Below are positions 36,824-46,749 of a DNA stretch of 64,000 nucleotides, one piece after another; position 1 is the first letter of the stretch; each line of letters begins with the position of its first letter. Position numbers and translations under genes: made by a program. The DNA is from Elusimicrobiales bacterium (lineage in GTDB: Bacteria > Elusimicrobiota > Elusimicrobia > Elusimicrobiales > UBA9959): NCBI GenBank assembly GCA_028713125.1, contig JAQTOU010000003.1, positions 124,001 through 188,000 on the forward strand. Reading direction: 5' to 3'. The notes under the pieces were generated by a model. That model was not told the DNA's origin. It did no database searches and worked only from the letters and a program-made list of their open reading frames with translations.

Positions 36824-38718
36824 TTTAGCGCAGCCTCCATCTTGGCCTTAAGCTTTAAAGCCCCCTCGTTGCCAGGATCCAGTTCAAAGATACGGGACAG
36901 GGTTCTGGATGATTCCTGGTATTGCTTCTTTAAGTACTGGTCCACCGCCACATAATAAAGTCGCTCAGCTTCTTTCTTGAGTTCGGGTTTTATTTTGATG
37001 TGGACGGCGCTGCGGGCGGCTTTTAATTTCTCGCTGATCCCGGGAGCGGCGGGGGCCATTTGCAGTATCGCCTGGTAGGCCGCGACGGAGGCTTTAAAAT
37101 CTTTTTTTTCATCTTCGAGGGCGGCCTGCGCGGATAACTGCTCCACCTTTTCCCTTGTTGCCTGGTCCAGTTCCGCAAGAAGCGTTTTTGTCCGCTCATT
37201 GGCGCCGTCCGCCGCCAGCGCTTTTTTGGCTTCGGCGACGGCTTCGGCTAAAAGACCCTGTTCCCTGAAGCTCTGCGCGCGGGCCAGGAACTGCGAAACC
37301 TGGACGTCCAGGATCTCCTTCTGCGCCCGGGCGAGCATTTCCTGCTCCTGGGTCCCCAGGCGGGATTTTATAGTTTCAATAGCCTGCCTGGCCTCTTCGT
37401 TGGCGGGATCTACCTGGAGCGCGGCTTTCCAGTATTCAAGGCTGATAAGGATATTTCCCTGCTGGTACTGCTGCCTGGCCAGGATGACCGAGCTCTCGGA
37501 GATCTGGCTGCTGAACTGCCGGGCGGCTTCGGCCTTGAGCTCTTCAAGCTTCCCCTCTACCTGCTTATTGGAGGGGTCCAGAAGGTCCGACTTTTCCAGG
37601 TTGCCGATAGCCGCGGCCAGGTTGCCCTCTTTGGCCGAATTAAGTCCTTCCAGGTAATAGCTGCGGGCCAGGCTCCTGGCCTCCTCCTGGTCCAGCCTTT
37701 TCATGCCGCGTCTGATCTGTTCGGCCCTCTCGGGGCCTGTCATCCCGAATTTAAGCGAGAAAGAGATCATGTGGCTTGCCTCTATCTCGTGCATCAGGAC
37801 CGCGTAATCGAACTGGTAATTGGTGAACTGCGCCCCGGCGCCCAGTGAAAGGCCTTTGGCCTCCAGCCCGGCGCGGATGGCGAACTTTTCCAGGTATCGG
37901 AATTCCGAACCGATGCCCGGGTGGAACCTTGAGGCATAATAGTTGGACCGCGCGGCCAGAAGGGTTTTAAAATCTTTGCCGACAGGGAGCGCGTAAGCCG
38001 GAGAGACATCTATCACCCTCGGAAAAGTAACCGCTTTGGACACCAGGGTGACCGATGGCTTCATGATATTCCTGACTACGAGGCCCAGGGAAAAACCTTT
38101 CCCGTTGCGGTAGAGCAGACCCGCGTCGGCCCCGGAGCCGGAGCCGCTCACGGTATCTATCCTCTGGACGATATTCTTTACGCCGAAGCCGACGCTGATC
38201 CGCCCGGGAATACTGCGGGTCTGGATCGCGGGGATCGTGAGCGCCCAGCCCAGCTGGAACATGGTGTTCGTGATGGAGAAAGCGGTCGGGGCGTCATAAG
38301 GGGCCTCCCGCTTCTGGAAATTGCCGCTGCCCTGGCTGGTGTACCCGGCCCCGATCGCGCCGAAGCTTTTCAGGGGCATCCCGTAGCCGATAAAATCATT
38401 GCTGGTCCCGCCGAAAAGAGTGATATGGTTGATCGTCAGTTCCGGTTTTGTGAGCATGGAGAGGCCGGCCGGGTTCCAGTAGATCGCGCTTGCGTCGTCG
38501 GCTATGCCGGCAAAGGCGCCGGCGAGCCCAAGGGCGCGCGCGCCCGCCCCCTGCCTGGAAAAAGAACCCGGCAGGCCGCCATCAGGCTGCGCCGGGACGC
38601 CGGGGGGGAAAATCGACAGAGAGGGGCCGAGAATACAGGCGGCAAGAAGCATCCGGCCTTTACCACTGAAGGAAAGGCGGCTTGTCCGCGAAACTTTTTC
38701 TTCGCCTGTATGCGGCAT
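36820..38718 (-). CDS. PorV/UPF0164-like beta-barrel fused to TPR/coiled-coil C-terminus
   Basis: GARALGLAGAFAGIADDASAIYWNPAGLSMLTKPELTINH; multiple TPR-like repeats; overlaps the FN3 gene by 4 bp. Start may be ATG 38652. Confidence 0.82.
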   Translation of the reverse strand: MPHTGEEKVSRTSRLSFSGKGRMLLAACILGPSLSIFPPGVPAQPDGGLPGSFSRQGAGARALGLAGAFAGIADDASAIYWNPAGLSMLTKPELTINHITLFGGTSNDFIGYGMPLKSFGAIGAGYTSQGSGNFQKREAPYDAPTAFSITNTMFQLGWALTIPAIQTRSIPGRISVGFGVKNIVQRIDTVSGSGSGADAGLLYRNGKGFSLGLVVRNIMKPSVTLVSKAVTFPRVIDVSPAYALPVGKDFKTLLAARSNYYASRFHPGIGSEFRYLEKFAIRAGLEAKGLSLGAGAQFTNYQFDYAVLMHEIEASHMISFSLKFGMTGPERAEQIRRGMKRLDQEEARSLARSYYLEGLNSAKEGNLAAAIGNLEKSDLLDPSNKQVEGKLEELKAEAARQFSSQISESSVILARQQYQQGNILISLEYWKAALQVDPANEEARQAIETIKSRLGTQEQEMLARAQKEILDVQVSQFLARAQSFREQGLLAEAVAEAKKALAADGANERTKTLLAELDQATREKVEQLSAQAALEDEKKDFKASVAAYQAILQMAPAAPGISEKLKAARSAVHIKIKPELKKEAERLYYVAVDQYLKKQYQESSRTLSRIFELDPGNEGALKLKAKMEAALK

Positions 38719-38744
38719 TGTATTGGCCGGCCGACGCTGATATC
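38710..38744 (-). promoter_or_regulatory. Motif copy G: GATATC-N16-TACAAT-GCCGCAT (minus strand)
   Basis: At the 5' end of the PorV-TPR gene, same orientation. Confidence 0.4.
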
Positions 38745-38796
38745 CCGCCTGCGGATATAGCGGATCTCTCCGGGCCCTCCTTGACTGGAAACGCGC

Positions 38797-39948
38797 TTAG
38801 GTCTTGCCGGCCAGCGGCCCGGGACCGTTCAAGGGCAGTTCGAACCAGAAGGTGCTTCCTTCTCCTTCTTCGCTGTCAACCCCGATCTTGCCGCCGTGCG
38901 CTTCCACCGCCATCTTGCAGAAGGTAAGGCCGAGGCCGGTGGAATATTTCTGGCGGCCGGCCGGGAGCTCCACCTGGGCGAACTTCTCGAATATCTTCTG
39001 CCTGTATTCGGGCGCGACGCCTGCCCCGTTATCCTTGACGCTCAGGCAGACTCTGTTGCCGGAGGACTCGATCTTCAGTTCGATCAGGCCGCCGGCTCTG
39101 GGCGAGAACTTTATCGCGTTGGCCAGCAGGTTCTGGATGACCCTGAAGATGATATCGCAGTCCGCCATTATCAATGCCGGTTGCTTCGGCGGGGTAAAAC
39201 TGAGCTGGCGTCCCTCCAGCACCGGCTTCAGCCCGGGGGTGACCTCCTGGAGGATCCGGACCAGGTCCCATTCCGCGAGCTTGAGCTTCATTTTGCCCTC
39301 TTCCATCTTGCTCGTGTCCAGTACATCGCCGATTATATGGATCATCTGCTTCGCCGATTTCATCGCTTCGGCTATGTAGCGGGTGTGGTCCGGAGAGAGG
39401 GTTCCTCTCGTGTTTTCGCCGATAAGCTCGAGGAAGCCGTAGATGCCGGCCAGCGGTGAGCGCAGGTCGTGTATGATCATGTGCACCAGTGAGTCGCGCA
39501 GTTTTTCAAGGTCGCGCAGCTTATCGTAGTTCTCCTGCAGCTGGCGTTCTTTCCGGCGGAGCTCCAGTTGCGTTTCTACGCGGGCCTCTACTTCCTCGAA
39601 CTGGAAAGGCTTGGTGATATAGTCCACGCCCCCGGAGCCGAAGGCTTTTACCTTGTCCATGGTCTCGCTGAGGGCGCTCAGGAAAATAACCGGGATATTT
39701 TTTAATTTCTCGTCGGCCTTCAATTCGGCGCAGACTTCATAGCCGCTCATTTCAGGCATATTGATGTCCAAAAGGATCAGGTCGGGGGGGTCATTGCGCG
39801 CGGCCTGCAGCGCCAGCTTTCCGCTGACGGCGGCGCGGACCCTGTAGCCCCGTATTTTCAGCATTACGCTGAGCAGTTCCAGGTTCGCGGGCGTGTCGTC
39901 CACCATCAGAACGCTCGGCGTGGTCAGGGAAGAAGTTGGTTCATTCAT
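38797..39948 (-). CDS. REC-HisKA-HATPase histidine kinase
   Basis: LMVDDTPANLELLSVMLKI; IIHDLRSPLAGIYGFLELI; GLGLTFCKMAVEAHGG; start about 39948 (MNEPTSSL). Confidence 0.9.
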   Translation of the reverse strand: MNEPTSSLTTPSVLMVDDTPANLELLSVMLKIRGYRVRAAVSGKLALQAARNDPPDLILLDINMPEMSGYEVCAELKADEKLKNIPVIFLSALSETMDKVKAFGSGGVDYITKPFQFEEVEARVETQLELRRKERQLQENYDKLRDLEKLRDSLVHMIIHDLRSPLAGIYGFLELIGENTRGTLSPDHTRYIAEAMKSAKQMIHIIGDVLDTSKMEEGKMKLKLAEWDLVRILQEVTPGLKPVLEGRQLSFTPPKQPALIMADCDIIFRVIQNLLANAIKFSPRAGGLIELKIESSGNRVCLSVKDNGAGVAPEYRQKIFEKFAQVELPAGRQKYSTGLGLTFCKMAVEAHGGKIGVDSEEGEGSTFWFELPLNGPGPLAGKT

Positions 39949-41074
39949 GACTGTTTTCCTTCGGGCCCGGGGCGTTCGCCTCCGTGCCGCCGAATATCCC
40001 GGCAAAATCCGATTCTATACCCCTGAAGGCGGCTATCACCGCCGGGTCGAAATGGGTGCCGGAGTTTTTTAAGATGATCCCGCTGCTTTTCTCATGCGAA
40101 AAAGCGGGTTTGTACGGGCGTTCCGCCCGCAGGGCGTCATAGACGTCCGCCACGGCCATGATCCGGGCTGCCAGGGGGATCGCTTCTCCCGCCAGCCCTT
40201 CCGGGTAGCCGCTGCCGTCCCATTTCTCGTGGTGCGACCGGGCGATGTCTATTCCCATATTGAGGAAGCCGCTCCTGGGATATTTGCCGCGCGCCGTCCG
40301 CAGCGTGTTCGCCCCGATGACCGAGTGCGTTTTCATGATCTCCAACTCCTCCGGGGTGAGTTTGCCCGGCTTCAGGAGTATGCTGTCCAGGATGCCGACC
40401 TTGCCGATGTCGTGCAGGGAGGCCGTGTGATAGATGCTTTCGATAAAACTTTCCGTTATGCTGCCCGTGTGCCCCGCATCCTCCCGCATTTTTTTCGCCA
40501 GGGCCCTGGCGAAGTTCCGCGTGCGCTCGATATGGGCTCCCGTGGCGTCGTCCCTGGATTCAGCCAGCTTGGTAAGCGCGATGATGGCCGCCAGCTGCGA
40601 GTCGGAGATCTCCGCGACCTGTTCTTTAACCAGGTCTTCCAGGTGCAGGTTGTGTCTTTCAAGTTCAAGCTGCATTCTCCGGAGGCGCAGGTGGGTTTCC
40701 ACGCGCGCGAAGACCTCCTCGAACTGGAAAGGCTTGGTGACGTAATCGACGCCGCCCACGCCGAAAGCTTTTACTTTATCCATCGGTTCGCTCAGCGCGC
40801 TCAGGAAAATAACCGGGATGTCTTTCAGCTCCGCGTCGGCTTTCAGGCGCCGGCACACCTCGTAGCCGTCCATCGCGGGCATGTTGATATCCAGCAGGAT
40901 AAGTTCGGGCGGCTCGTTCCGGGCGGATTGAAGCGCCAGTTCCCCGCTGAGGGCGGCCCTTATTTTGTAATGGCTGTCCTTCAGCATCCCCGAGAGCAGT
41001 TCCAGGTTCGCGGGCATATCGTCCACGATCAGGATGCTGGGAACGCCCCGCCGGCCGGCTATGTTATCTTTCAC
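39941..41074 (-). CDS. REC-HD-GYP c-di-GMP phosphodiesterase
   Basis: REC domain plus HTASLHDIGKVGILDSILLKPGKL..HHEKWDGSGYPEGLAG; GTG start at 41074 preferred. Confidence 0.9.
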   Translation of the reverse strand: MKDNIAGRRGVPSILIVDDMPANLELLSGMLKDSHYKIRAALSGELALQSARNEPPELILLDINMPAMDGYEVCRRLKADAELKDIPVIFLSALSEPMDKVKAFGVGGVDYVTKPFQFEEVFARVETHLRLRRMQLELERHNLHLEDLVKEQVAEISDSQLAAIIALTKLAESRDDATGAHIERTRNFARALAKKMREDAGHTGSITESFIESIYHTASLHDIGKVGILDSILLKPGKLTPEELEIMKTHSVIGANTLRTARGKYPRSGFLNMGIDIARSHHEKWDGSGYPEGLAGEAIPLAARIMAVADVYDALRAERPYKPAFSHEKSSGIILKNSGTHFDPAVIAAFRGIESDFAGIFGGTEANAPGPKENSHE

Positions 41075-41078
41075 GCGA

Positions 41079-44000
41079 TCAATCCTTTCCCAGCAGGTTG
41101 AGTATGCGCTGCGTATCGAACTTGCCTGCAAGCGCGCGCAGCGCCCCGGCCAGGCGGCTGTCCAGCGCTTCCACGCGGCCGGTCAGCTCGAGCAGGAGAT
41201 GGAAGTCGCCGTTAATCGCGGCTTCGCGAAGCTGGGCGACCAGCTCTTGAGGCAGGGCGGCAAGAGCCCCGGGCTTCAGCGCCGCGGTTGCTTCGGCCGC
41301 GGCGGCCGCCGCCGGGCCTTCTCCCTCGTAAACATATTCGGCGTTCAGAAGGTCCCGCATCTTCTCGAAGAGTTCTACTTCCCTGAAAGGCTTGAGGATC
41401 AGGGCGTCCGCCCCGGCCCCGCGAGCGTCCCGGTTTATCTCTCCGAAGATGCTGGCGGTCACCGCGACTATCTTTACCTCCTTGCCCCCGGCCAGCACAC
41501 GGATGCGGCGGATGGCCTCGTAGCCGTCCATCACCGGCATCCGCAGGTCCATCAGTATGATCTGCGGCCGCCACTCCTCGAACTCCTTGATAGCGTCCAG
41601 TCCGTTAACCGCCTGGCGGAGGTCGAAGCCCGCGGGGCCGAGCAGCTGGGCAAGGAATTCCCGGTTATCTTCCTTGTCGTCTACGACCAGCACCTTATAG
41701 CGCGGTTGGCCCGGCTTGAGCCCTTTCACCTGGCGCGGCTGGACCTTCCCGACCGCGGCGGAGGGCGACGCTTCCGTCATTGCGACGTCGAAGCTGAAAA
41801 TACACCCCTGGCCGGGCCGGCTTTTAACCGTGATATCCCCGCCCATAAGGCGCGTATAGCCGCGGCTTATCGCCAGCCCCAGCCCGGTTCCGGTGCCGCC
41901 GGCGCGGCCCGCCTGCGCCTGTTCGAACGGGTGGAACAGCCGGGCTAATTCCTCGGGCGCTATGCCAGGCCCCGTGTCTTCCACTTCGGCCGTCAGCTTG
42001 AAACCCGGCTCTTTTTCCGGCCTGGCGCTCAGGCGCAAAGTGACCGCGCCCTTCTGCGTGAACTTTAAAGCGTTGCTTAGCAGGTTAAGCAGGATCTGCC
42101 GGAGCTTCCCCTCGTCGGCCAGCACCGAGCGCGGGAGTTCGCTGCTCCTTTGCACCACCAGCTGCAGGCCTTTGTCCTCCGCGCGCTGCCGCATCATCTT
42201 TTCCACATCGTCTACGAGCGCGTGCAGGTCGAAGGCGGACGGGTTCAGCGTCGTCCGGCCGGATTCCGCCTTCGCCATCTCCAGGATATCGTTTATCAGC
42301 GCAAGCAAATGTTCGCCGCTGCGGTTTATGGTCTCTATCTGCTGTCTTTGTTTGGGCGTGGCCTCAGGGTCGCGCCGCAGCAGCTGTGAAAAGCCAAGTA
42401 TGGCGTTCATTGGGGTCCGTATCTCGTGGGACATATTTGCGAGGAAGGCGCTCTTGGAGCGGTTCGCCACCTCGGCGGCTTCTTTGGCCTGGCGCAGTTC
42501 GGTCTCGAACCGCCTGCGCGCGGTGATGTCCTCGATCGACAGGAGGATGATGCGCTCTTTGCCCAGCACCCGCTGGATCTGCCGGGCGTTCAGCAGCATG
42601 ATGCGGCGGCCGATGTCGGCGAAGTCGTGCTCGACCTCGTAGTTGTCGAAGGTCGCCTTCTGGGGCAGGATGGTCTCCAGCAGCTCCCGGAGCTTCGGGA
42701 TATCCCACTGCTTATTGCCCAGGTCATAGATCAGCTGCCCGACGGTCTCTTCGGGGTTCACTTTGAAAACTTCATAGAAGGAGCGGCTGGCCGAGACCAC
42801 CCGCAGGTCCTGGTCGAGCGAGATGAGCGGTTCGCGCACGGTATTGATGATGCTGTCCGAGTATTCACGGGCGGCGTCTTCCGAGATCTTGGTGGCCGCC
42901 AGCTCTTTGCGGGCTTTTTCCAGCCCGTCCTCGATCTCCCTGCGCTCGGTGATGTCTTCGATGGACAGCAGGATGATGCGCTCTTTCCCGGAGGCCCTTT
43001 GGATCTGCCTGGCGTTCAGCAGCATGATGCGGTGGCCGATATCGGCGAAATCATGCTCCACCTCATAATCATCAAAGGTCGCCTTTTGCGGAAGTATGGT
43101 TTCAAGCAGCTCCCGGAGCTTGGGGATATCCCACTGTTTATTGCCCAGGTCATAGATCAGCTGCCCGACGGTCTCTTCGGGGTTTACTTTGAAAACTTCA
43201 TAGAAGGAGCGGCTGGCCGAGACCACCCGCAGGTCCTGGTCGAGCGAGATGAGCGGTTCGCGCACGGTATTGATGATGCTGTCCGAGTATTCACGGGCGG
43301 CGTCTTCCGAGATCTTGGTGGCCGCCAGCTCTTTGCGGGCTTTTTCCAGCCCGTCCTCGATCTCCCTGCGCGCGGTGATATCCTCGATAGCGAGCAGGAT
43401 GACCCGCTCTTTCCCCGAGACTCTCTGGATCTGCCGGGCGTTCAGCAGCATGATGCGCCTGCCTACGCCGGCGAAATCGTGTTCCACCTCGTAGTTGTCG
43501 AAGGTCGCCTCCTGGGGCAGGATGGTTTCCAGCAGCTCCCGGAGCTTGGGGATATCCCACTGTTTATTGCCCAGGTCATAGATAAGCTGCCCGACGGTCT
43601 CTTCGGGGTTCACTTTAAAAACTTCATAGAAGGAGCGGCTGGCCGAAACCACCCTTAAATTCTGGTCGAGAGAGATCAATGGTTCGCGCACGGTGTTGAT
43701 GATACTGTCGGAGTATTCGCGGGCGGCGTCTTCCGAGATCTTGGTAGCGGCCAGCTCTTTGCGGGCTTTTTCCAGCCCGTCCTCGATCTCCCTGCGCCCG
43801 GTGATGTCCTCGATGGCGAGCAGGATGATCCGCTCTTTCCCCGAGGCTCTCTGGATCTGCCGGGCGTTCAGCAGCATGATGCGGCGGCCTACGTCGGCGA
43901 AGTCGTGCTCGACCTCATAGTTGTCGAAAGTGGTTTCCTGGGGCAGGATGGTTTCCAGCAGCTCCCGGAGCTTGGGGATGTCCCACTGTTTATTGCCCAA

Positions 44001-45698
44001 ATCATAGATCAGCTGCCCGATGGTCTCTTCCGGTTTTACCTTGAAGAATTCATAGAAGGAACGGCTGACGGAGACCACCCGCAGGTCCTGGTCCAGGGCG
44101 ATCAGCGGCTCGCGCACGGTATTGATGATGCTGTCCGAGTACTCGCGGGCGGCGTCTTCGGAGATCTTGGTGGCGGCCAGCTCCTTGCGGGCTTTTTCCA
44201 GCCCGTTCTCGAACTCCCTGCGCTCGGTGATGTCCTCGATGGCGAGCAGGATGATCCGCTCTTTGCCCGAGGCCCTCTGGATCTGCCGGGCGTTCAGCAG
44301 CATGATGCGGCGGCCTACGTCGGCGAAGTCGTGCTCCACCTCGTAGTTATCGAAGGTGGTTTCCTGGGGCAGGATGGTTTCCAGCAGCTCCCGGAGCTTG
44401 GGGATATCCCACTGCTTGTTGCCAAGGTCATAGATAAGCTGCCCGACGGTCTCTTCCGGTTTTACCTTGAAGAATTCATAGAAGGAGCGGCTGACGGAGA
44501 CCACCCGGAGATCCTGGTCCAGGGCTATCAGGGGTTCGCGCACGGTATTGATGAGGCTTTCCGCGTATTCGCGGGTCGCGTCTTCCGAGATCTTGGTAGC
44601 GGCCAGTTCCTTGCGGGCCTTTTCCAGCCCGTTCTCGAACTCCCTGCGCGCGGTGATGTCCTCGATGGACAGGAGGATGATGCGCTCTTTCCCCAGCACC
44701 CGCTGGATCTGCCTGGCGTTGAGCAGCATGATGCGGCGGCCGATGTCGGCGAAGTCGTGTTCCACCTCGTAGTTGTCGAATGTGGCCTTCTGCGGCAGGA
44801 TGGTTTCCAGCAGTTCCCGCAGCTTCGGGATGTCCCACTGCTTATTGCCCAGGTCGTAGATAAGCTGCCCGATCGTCTCTTCGGGTTTTACTTTGAAAAA
44901 TTCATAAAAGGAACGGCTGACGGAGACTACCCGCAGGTCCTGGTCCAGGGCGATGAGGGGTTCGCGCACGGTATTGATGAGGCTCTCGGCGTATTCGCGG
45001 GCGGCGTCTTCGGAGATCTTGGTCGCGGCCAGTTCTTTGCGGATCGTTTCCAGCCTTTCGCTTTCCGCGATCTCGGCTGTCAGGTTAGCCGTTCTCGCCT
45101 CAACCATCTCTTCCAGCCGCTCGTTCATGGCGCTCAGCTTCTCCTGCGTTTCTATCAGTTCGGTGTTCCGGTGCACCGCCGCTTCATAGGTGGAGATGAG
45201 CAGGGTCACCATCTGCTGCTGGTCGGTGGCGATGGAACGCCGCTTGCCGGCGAACATGATCTCCGTTTCCACGCGGGGGCGATCGCTCTTGCGGAGCAGG
45301 GGCTTGCTGTCCAGGACCTGGGAGACATGCGCCAGGAGATAATCTTCGCTGTAGGGCTTGGTGATGAAACTGTCCGCCCCGCAGGCCAGGCCTTCGAGCA
45401 CGTCCTCCGCGGAGATAAGCGCGGTAAGCAGGATCACTGAAATATCCTGGGTTTCCTTATCCTCTTTGATCTTCTTGCAGAGAGCGTAACCGTTCATCCC
45501 GGGCATGACGATATCGCTGATGACCAGCGCCGGTTTGCGCTTTGACAGGACAGCCAGGGCTTCCCGGCCGTTGTTGGCCGCCGTCACTTCGTAGCCATGC
45601 TGTTCCAGCAGGTGCCGCAGGCGCTCGGACTGCGTGGGGCTGTCCTCGACGATGAGTATCTCTGTCGCGCTTTTGGCGGAATTTGTCCTGGTATTCAT
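41079..45698 (-). CDS. Giant hybrid histidine kinase: REC, six near-identical PAS modules, HisKA-HATPase, REC, HPt-like tail
   Basis: Six ELAATKISEDAAREY..LDQDLRVVSxSRSFYExFKVxPEETxGQLIYDLGNKQWDIPKLRELLETILPQ modules; FLANMSHEIRTPMNAILGFSQLL; C-terminal REC. Confidence 0.93.
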   Translation of the reverse strand: MNTRTNSAKSATEILIVEDSPTQSERLRHLLEQHGYEVTAANNGREALAVLSKRKPALVISDIVMPGMNGYALCKKIKEDKETQDISVILLTALISAEDVLEGLACGADSFITKPYSEDYLLAHVSQVLDSKPLLRKSDRPRVETEIMFAGKRRSIATDQQQMVTLLISTYEAAVHRNTELIETQEKLSAMNERLEEMVEARTANLTAEIAESERLETIRKELAATKISEDAAREYAESLINTVREPLIALDQDLRVVSVSRSFYEFFKVKPEETIGQLIYDLGNKQWDIPKLRELLETILPQKATFDNYEVEHDFADIGRRIMLLNARQIQRVLGKERIILLSIEDITARREFENGLEKARKELAATKISEDATREYAESLINTVREPLIALDQDLRVVSVSRSFYEFFKVKPEETVGQLIYDLGNKQWDIPKLRELLETILPQETTFDNYEVEHDFADVGRRIMLLNARQIQRASGKERIILLAIEDITERREFENGLEKARKELAATKISEDAAREYSDSIINTVREPLIALDQDLRVVSVSRSFYEFFKVKPEETIGQLIYDLGNKQWDIPKLRELLETILPQETTFDNYEVEHDFADVGRRIMLLNARQIQRASGKERIILLAIEDITGRREIEDGLEKARKELAATKISEDAAREYSDSIINTVREPLISLDQNLRVVSASRSFYEVFKVNPEETVGQLIYDLGNKQWDIPKLRELLETILPQEATFDNYEVEHDFAGVGRRIMLLNARQIQRVSGKERVILLAIEDITARREIEDGLEKARKELAATKISEDAAREYSDSIINTVREPLISLDQDLRVVSASRSFYEVFKVNPEETVGQLIYDLGNKQWDIPKLRELLETILPQKATFDDYEVEHDFADIGHRIMLLNARQIQRASGKERIILLSIEDITERREIEDGLEKARKELAATKISEDAAREYSDSIINTVREPLISLDQDLRVVSASRSFYEVFKVNPEETVGQLIYDLGNKQWDIPKLRELLETILPQKATFDNYEVEHDFADIGRRIMLLNARQIQRVLGKERIILLSIEDITARRRFETELRQAKEAAEVANRSKSAFLANMSHEIRTPMNAILGFSQLLRRDPEATPKQRQQIETINRSGEHLLALINDILEMAKAESGRTTLNPSAFDLHALVDDVEKMMRQRAEDKGLQLVVQRSSELPRSVLADEGKLRQILLNLLSNALKFTQKGAVTLRLSARPEKEPGFKLTAEVEDTGPGIAPEELARLFHPFEQAQAGRAGGTGTGLGLAISRGYTRLMGGDITVKSRPGQGCIFSFDVAMTEASPSAAVGKVQPRQVKGLKPGQPRYKVLVVDDKEDNREFLAQLLGPAGFDLRQAVNGLDAIKEFEEWRPQIILMDLRMPVMDGYEAIRRIRVLAGGKEVKIVAVTASIFGEINRDARGAGADALILKPFREVELFEKMRDLLNAEYVYEGEGPAAAAAAEATAALKPGALAALPQELVAQLREAAINGDFHLLLELTGRVEALDSRLAGALRALAGKFDTQRILNLLGKD
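42470..45045 (-). repeat. Six tandem 426-bp (142-aa) PAS-module repeats
   Basis: Landmark ggtgat(g/a)tc at 42522, 42948, 43374, 43800, 44226, 44652: exactly 426 bp each, no indels. Confidence 0.95.
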
Positions 45699-46741
45699 TT
45701 GTTTCTCCCGTTCGCTTTATCGATAAGGCCGGCCAGCATGGAGGCGATCCCCTCGGGCGGCAGGATGTAGGTGGCCGCGCCGAGCTTGACGGCCTCGCCA
45801 GGCATGCCGTGCACGACCGAACTGGCCTCGTCCTGGGCGATGGTGACGGCGCCTTTATCCTTCATGGTTTTCAATTCATCCGCTCCATCACGGCCCATGC
45901 CGGTGAGCAGTACGCCCACGGCGCGCGGCCCCAGGACCCGCGCCACGGAGCGGAAAAGATGGTTGACGGACGGCCGCAGTCCGTTCTCGGGGGCCTGATC
46001 GCTCAGCTCTATGCGCGGGCCGCCGCTTACGCCCATGTGAAAACCGTCCGGGGCCACGTAAGCGTGCCCGGGCAGCGGAGTTTCGCCTTGCGCGGCGATG
46101 TGCACCGGGAAGCTCGAGGCCCCGCCCAGCCACTCCACGAAGCCAGCTGTGAACCCGGCGGCAATATGCTGCACGATGAGCACCGGGGCGGCCAGGTCCC
46201 GCGGCAGGGCGGAAAGGATCTTGTGCAGGGCGGGAGGCCCCCCTGTGGAAGCGCCGATGGCGACGAGCTGTATTTCCCCGGCCGCCTGTGCCGCCGGCCC
46301 GGAGAGGCCCGCCCTGGCCGCGGGCCGGATGCGCCTGATCACCTTTATCTCCGACATCAGTTTTACCGTCAGTACCAGTTCCCGGGCGGCGGCCTCATGC
46401 CCCGGCTGCCCGATCCCGGGCGGGCGGAGGATGAGCGCTAAAGCGCCGGCTTCGAGCATGCGGAAGGAGGAGGCGACTTCCGTGGCGGTGGAGCTGGCGC
46501 TCACCATTACGATCGGGGTAGGCAGGGTTTCCATGATGGAGCGCGTCACCTCGAAACCGTCCATCCCGGGCATGTGGATGTCCATAGTGATAACGTCCGG
46601 GCGCTTTATCCTGGTCATTTCCAGCGCTTCCTCTCCGTTGTTGGCGACGCCGGCCACCTGTACCGAAGGATCGGAGGCGAGGATATGCGCCAGGAATTCC
46701 TGCGCTACCCGCGAGTCGTCCACGATGAGAACCTTGATCAT
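45695..46741 (-). CDS. cheB: CheB-family methylesterase/response regulator
   Basis: VLIVDDSRVAQEFL..VITMDIHMPGMDGFEV; LVAIGASTGGPPALHKIL; LLTGMGRDGADELK. Confidence 0.93.
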   Translation of the reverse strand: MIKVLIVDDSRVAQEFLAHILASDPSVQVAGVANNGEEALEMTRIKRPDVITMDIHMPGMDGFEVTRSIMETLPTPIVMVSASSTATEVASSFRMLEAGALALILRPPGIGQPGHEAAARELVLTVKLMSEIKVIRRIRPAARAGLSGPAAQAAGEIQLVAIGASTGGPPALHKILSALPRDLAAPVLIVQHIAAGFTAGFVEWLGGASSFPVHIAAQGETPLPGHAYVAPDGFHMGVSGGPRIELSDQAPENGLRPSVNHLFRSVARVLGPRAVGVLLTGMGRDGADELKTMKDKGAVTIAQDEASSVVHGMPGEAVKLGAATYILPPEGIASMLAGLIDKANGRNK

Positions 46742-46749
46742 AGTTGTCT

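Noticed and set aside
42470-45045. Repeat block considered as a transposon or IS array
   Set aside because: Repeats are in-frame protein modules with no terminal inverted repeats or transposase.
42426-45440. Long + strand ORFs (410 and 511 aa) opposite the hybrid kinase
   Set aside because: Shadow ORFs that mirror the six 426-bp repeats; the minus strand reads a coherent PAS/HisKA/REC protein.
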